Assembly (NCBI GenBank): GCA_035654655.1
Contig: DASRWI010000008.1
Location: 1 to 22,387 of the forward strand
Direction of reading: 5' to 3'
From: DASRWI01 sp035654655
GTDB lineage: Bacteria; Bacteroidota; Ignavibacteria; Ignavibacteriales; Ignavibacteriaceae
DNA: 22,387 bases
Position numbers and translations under genes: made by a program. Positions 15,946 to 22,387 of this stretch are shown here, one piece after another (position 1 is the first letter of the stretch; each line of letters opens with the position of its first letter). The notes below the pieces were generated by a model that worked only from the letters and a program-made list of their open reading frames with translations, was not told where the DNA came from and ran no database searches.

Positions 15946-17801
15946 ATACTTATTTAAGAATATTAAAGTTCGTAAAACCTTATTGGAAGCATCTGACCTT
16001 TTCAATAATATGTACAATTCTATTCGCCTTATTAAATGGTTTATCTATTTACTTGACCATACCATTGCTGCAGACACTTTTTCAGGAAGGAACAAAAGCT
16101 GCAACAAATACAAATGTAACTGATTCAGCTTCGAGCATATTACCGCAATTCATTGTTGATATAAAAGATGGTGTTAATTATTGGTTTAATAATTTTGTCT
16201 TTCAAGGGACCAAAATTGATGCATTATTAAGAATTTGCGTTCTTGTTCTTTTTACATTTTTATTGAAAAACATTTTTGGTTATATGCAGGCATACTTTCT
16301 TGCTCACGTTGAACAGGGAGCAATGAAAGATTTAAGAAATAAAGCTTATGACCATCTTCAAAGATTACCTATAAGTTATTACAAGCAGGAAAAAACAGGT
16401 AATTTAATTTCGAAAATTATTAATGATGTTAATATAGTTCAGGGGAGTATTGCTGCAACATTTTTAAATCTTATCAGAGAGCCTTTATCAATTATTGTTT
16501 TCCTGGGAATTGCAATAGGAATTAGTTGGCAGTTAACTTTAGTCTCATTTATTATTCTGCCTTTTATAATGTTCATAATTACTTCCATTGGTTTAAGATT
16601 GAGAAAACACAGTTCAATTATTCAAGCTAAAATGGGAGATATTACGAGTATACTCCAGGAGACAATAAGCGGAGTAAAAATTGTTAAAGCGTTCTCTATG
16701 GAAGATTATGAAAGAAATAAATTTAAGAAGGAAACATATAATTATTTCAAACTTCTTTTAAGAATAACAAGAGTGAGAAATTTATCATCACCTATTACAG
16801 AAATTCTAAGTGTAATAGTGGGAGTCATCATTATTTACTATGGCGGTATTTTAGTTCTTCAGGAAGGAACAATAACAGCGAGTGAATTCCTTGGATTTTT
16901 ATTTGCAATCTTCCAGATGATGCCTCCTATTAAAGAACTAAGTGGTGTAAATAATAGAATCCAGGAAACAAGTGCAGCTGCTGATAGAGTCTTTCAAATT
17001 ATTGATATTGAACCTGCAATAAAAAATATTGAAAATCCAATAACTCTAAAGTCGTTTAGCAATTCAATAATTTTTGATAACGTAAGTTTTAAATATGAAG
17101 ATGCTGAAGAAGATGAATATGTTTTAAGAAATATAAATCTTAAAGTAAATAAGGGTGAAATACTTGCCTTAGTTGGTCCAAGTGGAGGAGGTAAAACAAC
17201 CTTTGTTGATTTGCTTCCAAGATTTTATGATACAACAAGCGGCAGAATATTAATAGATGGCATTGATATTAAAAAGGTTGATTTAGATTCATTACGCAGA
17301 AAAATGGGAATTGTTACTCAGGAAACTTTTTTGTTCAATGAATCTATTGAAAAAAACATTGCATATGGATTAGATGACATCAATCGTGATGAAGTAATTG
17401 AAGCAGCAAAAATGGCAAACGCGCATAATTTTATTATGGCTATGCCTAATAAATATGAAACCGTCATAGGAGATAGGGGAGTTAAACTTTCAGGTGGACA
17501 AAGACAAAGACTTTCCATTGCACGCGCTTTGCTTAAGAATCCTGAAATTATGATTTTTGATGAAGCCACTTCAGCTTTGGATAATGAATCAGAAATTCTT
17601 GTTCAGGAAGCTATCGAAAGATTGATGGAAAATAGAACAACCTTTGTTATTGCTCATAGATTAAGCACGATAAGAAACGCATCAAAGATTATTGTAATTG
17701 ACAGAGGAAGAATTGTTCAGGAAGGTACTAATGAAGAATTGCTGAGAGTTGATAAAGGGCTTTATAAAAAATTATATGAAATGCAGTTTAAAGACGAATA
17801 A
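15942..17801 (+). CDS. MsbA-like ABC transporter, fused permease and ATPase
   Basis: This 619-aa half-transporter would dimerise in the inner membrane, with a type IV ABC exporter fold. Residues 15-330 hold the transmembrane domain (helices near 19-45, 97-120, 178-215 and 285-330). The nucleotide-binding domain has Walker A GPSGGGKT (412-419), Q-loop Gln460, signature LSGGQ (516-520), Walker B IMIFDE (536-541) with catalytic Glu541, and H-loop His572. Similarity to MsbA, together with the GT9 and ligase neighbours, suggests flipping of lipid A core or another glycolipid; a drug or lipid exporter role cannot be excluded. The insert around 50-95 is longer than in E. coli MsbA. The start is a GTG inside the GT9 stop; the next gene is six bases away. 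Confidence 0.9.
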   Translation: MNTYLRILKFVKPYWKHLTFSIICTILFALLNGLSIYLTIPLLQTLFQEGTKAATNTNVTDSASSILPQFIVDIKDGVNYWFNNFVFQGTKIDALLRICVLVLFTFLLKNIFGYMQAYFLAHVEQGAMKDLRNKAYDHLQRLPISYYKQEKTGNLISKIINDVNIVQGSIAATFLNLIREPLSIIVFLGIAIGISWQLTLVSFIILPFIMFIITSIGLRLRKHSSIIQAKMGDITSILQETISGVKIVKAFSMEDYERNKFKKETYNYFKLLLRITRVRNLSSPITEILSVIVGVIIIYYGGILVLQEGTITASEFLGFLFAIFQMMPPIKELSGVNNRIQETSAAADRVFQIIDIEPAIKNIENPITLKSFSNSIIFDNVSFKYEDAEEDEYVLRNINLKVNKGEILALVGPSGGGKTTFVDLLPRFYDTTSGRILIDGIDIKKVDLDSLRRKMGIVTQETFLFNESIEKNIAYGLDDINRDEVIEAAKMANAHNFIMAMPNKYETVIGDRGVKLSGGQRQRLSIARALLKNPEIMIFDEATSALDNESEILVQEAIERLMENRTTFVIAHRLSTIRNASKIIVIDRGRIVQEGTNEELLRVDKGLYKKLYEMQFKDE

Positions 17802-17807
17802 AATATT

Positions 17808-19841
17808 ATGGAAGAAAATAATAAAATAGTAAAAATAGTTGATGGTTTAATACTGACGTTTATGGTTATTTTTCTTGTCAGTTTAACAAATTCGATTTTT
17901 GTAAATCAACTGGGCTATTATGGGTGTCTGCTTTTAATTTTATTCAGAGGTATGTATTTAAAGAAAAATCCTTTTTCTAAAACCGGGTTAGAATACGCTT
18001 TTCTTTTCTTCATAGCTGCAGAGTTGATAAGCTTAATATTTTCCATAGATCCTCAGCAGGCATTGCATAATATGCTTAAGAGGGTTTTAATCATCCCTAT
18101 TGTTTATGTGATTGTGGCTTCGGCAAAAAATACTAAGCAAGGAAGAAACTTTTTTTACATATACATTGGAGCATCATTAGTTACAATTATAATATATTTA
18201 TTCTTTTCTTATAAGTATTATATAAATAATTTATATAATATAACCGGCTCGGGTCCAAGTATATTCCAATACCCAATTACTGCTGGAGAAATTTTAAGTT
18301 TTACAGCAATATTTTTATTCGCATTTCTATTGAATGAAAAAGGTACACTGAAACAAAAAGGATTTACTTTAGCATTATTCTTAATCTCCTGCGCTGCTTT
18401 ATTCTCTACATATAAAAGAACATCCTGGCTTGGTGCTGCATTTGGGATTTTATCAATAATAATTCTAAGAAAACAATGGAAAATATTATTTGTTTTTGGA
18501 GCTATCGTTGCGCTTATTTTGGTTGGTTCGAAAAATATTAGTGAGGTAAATTACTATAAGATAAACAGGAATTTTTTAGTTAAGCAGCAAACAATAGATA
18601 CAAAGGGGAGAGCTGTAAGTCTCGTAAAAAACAATAATAAAATTCTAATTGCTGACTACGAAAATGGGATTAAAGAAACTAATGGTAATGAACTTACTGA
18701 AAAATTAAAACTTCCTTCACCGGTAGTTACACTTAATAAATTAAGCAGCAGATATTTTCTTGCTCAGCTTTTAGATACAAGATTTGTTCTAATTGAAAGA
18801 AAAACTTCAGGGAGTATGAGTGCTGTCAAAGAATTTTTATCTCCAGGTTACACGAGCAATTACTCAATATTAAATAATAATTTATTTGTGCTTGATAAGG
18901 ATAGTGGATTAACAATATTTACTAATATTATTTCTGATTCTACTGCTCATAGATATCCTCAAGTTACTGGAGATTATATCTTTACCGATTCAATTAATAT
19001 TGCTGTTTTCAGCAATGGGACAGGTTTAAATATTTATGATAAAAATTTAAATAAAAAAGTTGAAGGAAAATTTAAAAAAGCTAATTATGTTTTTTATGAT
19101 AATGGTGAAGTCTTGGTTGCACGTCAAAACAGGTTAGTCCTTTTTAGATATGATAGTACTTTGGTAAAGGTTGATTTTAATGATGACATTCAAAAAATAT
19201 ACAATATTAAAAAAGAAAATGATGAATATTTAATTACCACATTGAACAAGAAACTCTACATTGTTAAAAATACTCAGTTTAAATTAAATATTCTTCATAG
19301 TTTCATTTTGGATTATGTTCCTGCTGATGTTGTTTTAACTAATGATGCAATTGTATTATCAAATGTAAAACAAAGCAGAATACTTAGTATATTCGATCCT
19401 TATCACCCTGCAAATGCCGGTCGCATTTCTTTCTGGAAGGCGGGGTGGAAGATGTTTTTAGATAGACCAATAACAGGTTTGGGCGACATTGATTTAAACA
19501 AACCGTTTACAGAATATAAAACAAAATACGATAAAGAAATTCAGGGACATCTTCATAATAATTTTATACACATTCTTGCGGTGTTGGGAATAATAGGTTT
19601 AGCGGCATTTGTTTATCTGCTATATAGAATGTTCATAGTAAATATGAAAATATATCAATCATATGGATTCAATTCTCCATTTTTATCTTCATATGCCTTA
19701 GGAACTTTAGGTGCTTTTTTTGCTTTTATATTTGCAGGATTAACCGAGCTAAATTTCTTTGACCACGAAATTGCAACCTTACTGTACTTTACTTTCGGAT
19801 TGAACTTTGCTTTGTATATGTTGAATAAAAATAAGATTTAG
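17808..19841 (+). CDS. O-antigen ligase/polymerase-family protein with a beta-propeller-like insertion
   Basis: This 677-aa protein has about nine hydrophobic segments up to residue 241 and three more after 586. The Wzy_C family marks are TYKRTSW (201-207) on the N-terminal side. On the other side are GRISFWKAGWKMFLDRPITG (538-557), GLGDID and HLHNNFIH (581-588), the periplasmic loop with the conserved His. Family members are usually 400-450 aa and join or polymerise lipid-linked glycan on the periplasmic face. Here about 280 residues (243-526) sit between the two halves. They repeat a strand-rich unit (KILIADYENGI, NLFVLDKDSGLTIF, IAVFSNGTGLNIYD, VLVARQNRLVLFRYD, YLITTLNKKLYIV, AIVLSNVKQSRILSIFD), much like LVIVD/WD-type propeller blades. 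The reading frame is continuous, so this is a domain insertion rather than a frameshift. It is last in the envelope operon, one base from the converging toxin gene. Confidence 0.85.
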   Translation: MEENNKIVKIVDGLILTFMVIFLVSLTNSIFVNQLGYYGCLLLILFRGMYLKKNPFSKTGLEYAFLFFIAAELISLIFSIDPQQALHNMLKRVLIIPIVYVIVASAKNTKQGRNFFYIYIGASLVTIIIYLFFSYKYYINNLYNITGSGPSIFQYPITAGEILSFTAIFLFAFLLNEKGTLKQKGFTLALFLISCAALFSTYKRTSWLGAAFGILSIIILRKQWKILFVFGAIVALILVGSKNISEVNYYKINRNFLVKQQTIDTKGRAVSLVKNNNKILIADYENGIKETNGNELTEKLKLPSPVVTLNKLSSRYFLAQLLDTRFVLIERKTSGSMSAVKEFLSPGYTSNYSILNNNLFVLDKDSGLTIFTNIISDSTAHRYPQVTGDYIFTDSINIAVFSNGTGLNIYDKNLNKKVEGKFKKANYVFYDNGEVLVARQNRLVLFRYDSTLVKVDFNDDIQKIYNIKKENDEYLITTLNKKLYIVKNTQFKLNILHSFILDYVPADVVLTNDAIVLSNVKQSRILSIFDPYHPANAGRISFWKAGWKMFLDRPITGLGDIDLNKPFTEYKTKYDKEIQGHLHNNFIHILAVLGIIGLAAFVYLLYRMFIVNMKIYQSYGFNSPFLSSYALGTLGAFFAFIFAGLTELNFFDHEIATLLYFTFGLNFALYMLNKNKI

Positions 19842-19842
19842 A

Positions 19843-20229
19843 CTATTCTTCATTAGGTAATTTGGGGAACCCTGATAAATTTAAACTTTTGTAAGCACCT
19901 TTTTTATCATCAGGGTGAGGAGAGTATCCAAGTATTGTTATTTCACCTTTTCCAGGACCGTAAGCCCAAAATATTCTTCCAGCAGCGGGAGTATTATTTA
20001 CAATATATGACTGCCAGATTTTTATACCATTCTCTTTTGTAAGCTCAAATATCTCATGTGAATGAAGGCTATTATGCTTTGGGCTGCAACATAATAACTT
20101 CATTGTCTTTACTATCTGCTTAAAAATTTTTAAATCTTTTTTAGAGATTGTATTATCGCGATAATTATTTACTAAATTGTTCCAAAATTTTTCAAATTCA
20201 GGTTGACCAAGTCTAATTTTAAATCCCAA
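19843..20229 (-). CDS. Probable RelE/ParE-like toxin of a toxin-antitoxin pair
   Basis: This 128-aa soluble basic protein starts at a TTG (20229) preceded by AAGGA at the end of the upstream gene, eight bases away. The core is WQSYIVNNTPAAGRIFWAYG (72-91), followed by GEITILGYSPHPDDKKGAY (95-113). An aromatic/Arg strand followed by a strand ending in PHP(D/N)D is what I expect of small RelE-like toxins, which cleave mRNA at the ribosome. The active residues of E. coli RelE cannot be aligned by eye, so the activity is inferred. It follows the antitoxin by three bases, the usual antitoxin-first order. It converges with the ligase gene, the two stop codons forming TAGACTA. Confidence 0.65.
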   Translation of the reverse strand: MGFKIRLGQPEFEKFWNNLVNNYRDNTISKKDLKIFKQIVKTMKLLCCSPKHNSLHSHEIFELTKENGIKIWQSYIVNNTPAAGRIFWAYGPGKGEITILGYSPHPDDKKGAYKSLNLSGFPKLPNEE

Positions 20230-20232
20230 ATG

Positions 20233-20490
20233 TTATTCCTTATCAAAATCAAATTCATCGAGATTAATTGGCTTGGAGGCTTTGCCCTTTTTTAGGTTCT
20301 CTACTGATTTCTTTATCATTTTATAAGTATTTTCTGATATGGAATCAAGATCAACCAGAATTTGTGGCTTTAAGATAATAGTACCATCTTTTTTGACACG
20401 AACCTTATAATGATAGAACTTACTTTCTCTTAATGTCAAACGATTTTTATTATCAAGTTTTGCAGAATATTCTTTTACTACTTCCTTCAT
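20233..20490 (-). CDS. Probable antitoxin with AbrB-like N-terminus
   Basis: This 85-aa protein starts at the ATG at 20490 (CAT at 20488-20490), with AGGA on the minus strand six bases upstream. A longer frame to 20535 would begin inside the palindromic operator and is less likely. Residues 7-45 (YSAKLDNKNRLTLRESKFY, then VRVKKDGTIILKPQ) look like a swapped-hairpin AbrB/MazE-type DNA-binding fold. The C-terminal part, with SVENLKKGKASKPINLDEF (62-80), is the amphipathic acidic tail typical of antitoxins that wrap their toxin. It would neutralise the downstream toxin and repress its own promoter. The family is recalled as widespread in Bacteroidota and relatives, but I cannot name it. Confidence 0.65.
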   Translation of the reverse strand: MKEVVKEYSAKLDNKNRLTLRESKFYHYKVRVKKDGTIILKPQILVDLDSISENTYKMIKKSVENLKKGKASKPINLDEFDFDKE

Positions 20491-20519
20491 ATAAATCCTA
20501 AATTTAAATATTAACCAAA

Positions 20520-20533
20520 GTGGGAAATCCCAC
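20520..20533. promoter_or_regulatory. Candidate autoregulatory operator of the toxin-antitoxin pair
   Basis: GTGGGA-AA-TCCCAC is a perfect 6-bp inverted repeat with a two-base centre. It is G/C-rich in an otherwise A/T-rich intergenic stretch and sits 30 bases upstream of the antitoxin ATG. Its size and place fit an operator bound by the AbrB-like antitoxin, alone or with toxin. On the minus strand an AT-rich region (TTAATATTTAAAT) between it and the start codon could hold the -10 region. Binding is inferred. Confidence 0.5.
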
Positions 20534-20576
20534 AAATGAATTTATAAATTATGATTGATAAAATCAAGCTTTGCCA

Positions 20577-20612
20577 TAATAAAAAAGATGACATTGTAGT
20601 GAATGTCATCTT
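20577..20612 (-). terminator. Rho-independent terminator of the S46 peptidase gene
   Basis: AAGATGACATT (20585-20595) and AATGTCATCTT (20602-20612) form a perfect 11-bp stem with a six-base loop. On the minus strand the stem is followed by a T-run (TTTTTTATTATGG). It lies about 27 bases past the peptidase stop codon (20639-20641) and before the antitoxin promoter region, so it separates the two minus-strand transcription units. Confidence 0.85.
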
Positions 20613-20638
20613 CTATAACACGTTTTATTTAATATTAT

Positions 20639-22387
20639 TTAAATCTTTATTCCCATTTCTTTTACAATATTATCGGCTCCTGAGATTTTTTGTGCAACCC
20701 AAAATACAAATCTCATATCAACTCCTATTGAACGACTATAATCATCACTCCAGGCATAATCATTTATTGTGGCTTCAAAACCACGGTCATAATTAACACC
20801 AATAATTTCACCATAAGCATTTAATACAGGACTACCAGAGTTTCCCCCGCTTGTATCAGTGTTATATAACATTGCAACAGGGACATCATTTAATTTCTTG
20901 TCCTTAAATCTTCCGTAATCTTTATTGTTATAAAGTTCAACTAATTTTTTGTTTATCTTATAATCACCATCTTCAGTACCTTTTTCAACTATTCCTTTTA
21001 ATGAAGTTAGCGGTGAATAATAAGTAGCATCTGCAGGAGAATAACCTTTGATGTATCCGTAAGTTAATCTTAATGTACTGTTTGCATCAGGCACAAATGT
21101 TTTGTTAAGATACATCCTTTTAACATCCATAAATTGAGCAAGCAAAACATTTAACTTACCTTGATTATCAGAGTTAATCTTTATCAATTCTCTTTCTGTT
21201 TCTTTAAGGTCACTTACAAAATCTAAAAGTGGGTCATTCACTTCATTAATTCTTTCATCAGATGAATTTAGTAAGGTGAAATATTTTGTTGAATCTAAAA
21301 GAATAGAATTTTCATAAAAATTATTTACAAGGTCTTCTACATTTCCATTTCTGAAATATTCCAATGCTTTTACATTTTTGAACTCAGGTAATGTCAATGC
21401 TTCAGTGATGAATTTTTTAAATATCTCTTTATCTGCTTGAGGGAAGAGAGTTTTATATTGAGAATTTATTGTTGATATTAAATTACTTTTGCTGTTTTCA
21501 GTATAAAGAGTTTTTCTTTCATTATCCGGTTTTTTCATTTCTAAATTATAGTCAATCATAATATCAGCAAGACGATAAAGATTAACATAATTTGTCAGCA
21601 GGCTTATAAGATAAGGAATTCTGCCAGTATTATTTATACTTTCATAAACTTTGGAAATGTCATATAAAACATTTCCATATTCGTTTTTAAGTTTAGCATC
21701 AGCATTAATAAAATCCTGAAGATTTTTTTCTTCAGTTTGTTTCTTCTCAACTAATTGAAGTCTTTTTAAACCTTGAAGCTTTCCTCTATAATTCTTTTCT
21801 GTATTTGCTAACGATTTTATTCTTGGTGCAATGTGTAAAGCATATTCAGAGTCATTATCTCCAAAAGTTTTGTATAAATCAATTAACCAGGAATAATTAC
21901 TTTGAATATAAGGCAGTTGATATTCTTCCTGATATTGTAAAAATTGCGATGGCTGATGTTTAAAAGTTCTTCCGGGATAACCAAGTATGAAAACAAAGTC
22001 GCCTTCTTTGACACCATCAGCATTTACCTTTAGGAATTTTTTAGGATGGTAAGGTACATTATCTTTTGAATATTTTGCTGGTTTACCATCAGGAGCAACA
22101 TAAGCGCGCAAGAATGAGAAATCTCCAGTATGTCTTGGCCAAACCCAGTTATCAGACTCGCCGCCGAATTCGCCAATATTTCTTGGAGGAGCATATACTA
22201 AACGAACATCATTTATAACCTTGTACCTGAATAAAATATAAGATTTACCTACAAACATTTCGGAAACATTTGCTTTAATAGAACTATCTTTTCTTTCTTC
22301 TTCAGTAACTAATTCTTTAATCTTTTTAGTAATTAAAGTAGTTCTTTCAGTAACATCTTTAGCCTGGTTAGCAGCTTTAAGAATTAT
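20639..22387 (-). CDS. S46 dipeptidyl-peptidase, DPP11-like (Asp/Glu-specific type), 5'-partial
   Basis: The frame is open from the right edge, giving 582 residues; family length (~720 aa) suggests about 138 N-terminal residues, with signal peptide and catalytic His, lie outside. The fragment has GGESDNWVWPRHTGDFSF, whose Asp (visible residue 89) matches the catalytic Asp227 of P. gingivalis DPP11. GGNSGSPVLNAYGEIIG holds the nucleophile Ser (visible residue 517, codon 20837-20839), 66 residues from the C-terminus as in DPP11 (Ser655). Eighteen residues later is Arg (codon 20783-20785) in NYDRGF, the position (673) where Arg gives DPP11 its preference for Asp/Glu at P1 and Gly marks DPP7. The enzyme acts in the periplasm, removing dipeptides from peptide N-termini. 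A terminator follows. Confidence 0.92.
   Translation of the reverse strand: MILKAANQAKDVTERTTLITKKIKELVTEEERKDSSIKANVSEMFVGKSYILFRYKVINDVRLVYAPPRNIGEFGGESDNWVWPRHTGDFSFLRAYVAPDGKPAKYSKDNVPYHPKKFLKVNADGVKEGDFVFILGYPGRTFKHQPSQFLQYQEEYQLPYIQSNYSWLIDLYKTFGDNDSEYALHIAPRIKSLANTEKNYRGKLQGLKRLQLVEKKQTEEKNLQDFINADAKLKNEYGNVLYDISKVYESINNTGRIPYLISLLTNYVNLYRLADIMIDYNLEMKKPDNERKTLYTENSKSNLISTINSQYKTLFPQADKEIFKKFITEALTLPEFKNVKALEYFRNGNVEDLVNNFYENSILLDSTKYFTLLNSSDERINEVNDPLLDFVSDLKETERELIKINSDNQGKLNVLLAQFMDVKRMYLNKTFVPDANSTLRLTYGYIKGYSPADATYYSPLTSLKGIVEKGTEDGDYKINKKLVELYNNKDYGRFKDKKLNDVPVAMLYNTDTSGGNSGSPVLNAYGEIIGVNYDRGFEATINDYAWSDDYSRSIGVDMRFVFWVAQKISGADNIVKEMGIKI

Noticed and set aside
17808..19841. Assembly or frameshift artefact fusing two genes to make the long ligase
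   Set aside because: One uninterrupted frame covers both ligase halves and the insert; codon use looks uniform, and the C-terminal family motifs resume in the same frame.
20551..20796. Plus-strand 81-codon frame over the terminator
   Set aside because: It crosses the intrinsic terminator and the conserved C-terminus of the S46 peptidase; the composition is that of antisense noise.
1..22387. CRISPR arrays, tRNA or rRNA genes, insertion sequences, known riboswitches
   Set aside because: I saw no regularly spaced direct repeats, no tRNA-like cloverleaf with CCA-end pattern, no transposase-like protein and no intergenic space large enough for a typical riboswitch apart from 7265-7484, which shows none that I recognise.

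Overview
The window is AT-rich (roughly 30% G+C by eye) and almost wholly coding. It looks like a chromosomal piece from the Bacteroidota/Chlorobi/Ignavibacteria side of the tree. The pointers are a GlmU-related nucleotidyltransferase C-terminus of the type common in that group, an S46 dipeptidyl-peptidase (a family concentrated in Bacteroidota relatives), a PgpH-type HD hydrolase, and LPS-type envelope genes implying an outer membrane. The phylum assignment is inference from gene families; no rRNA or tRNA is present.

Left edge (1-131): the first ~108 bases are much richer in G+C (about 47%) and encode, on the minus strand, the start of a GNAT acetyltransferase. This is joined directly to a GlmU-like gene that has lost its N-terminal two thirds. 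The join is either a real rearrangement or, quite possibly, an assembly chimera.

Plus-strand block A (586-7264): rsmB (rRNA m5C methyltransferase), a RodZ-like membrane HTH protein, ligA (NAD-dependent DNA ligase), a 178-aa protein resembling the N-terminal half of a GT9 glycosyltransferase, a STAS-domain protein, and a sodium:solute symporter. Genes overlap or nearly abut. A 220-bp gap follows, carrying a perfect 12-bp-arm palindrome inside a weaker outer inverted repeat, probably a degenerate intergenic REP-like element.

Plus-strand block B (7485-19841): a second, unrelated-looking sodium:solute symporter, a Cof-type HAD phosphatase, a PgpH-like (c-di-AMP phosphodiesterase type) membrane HD protein, a XerD-type recombinase, a minimal site-2 protease, a putative lipoprotein, then an envelope-glycan set: GT9 glycosyltransferase, MsbA-like ABC exporter and an O-antigen-ligase/polymerase protein. 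The last is the oddest gene here: about 280 residues of beta-propeller-like sequence appear to be inserted in the large periplasmic loop between the membrane segments.

Minus-strand right end (19843-22387): a compact toxin-antitoxin pair (AbrB-like antitoxin first, RelE-like toxin second) with a palindromic candidate operator, a clear intrinsic terminator, and an S46 dipeptidyl-peptidase running off the right edge. The peptidase carries Arg at the position that gives DPP11 its Asp/Glu specificity.

Most of the window is housekeeping. The best candidates for something new are the propeller-containing ligase, the orphan half-GT9 protein and the toxin-antitoxin pair. I did not find a clear multi-gene undescribed system.
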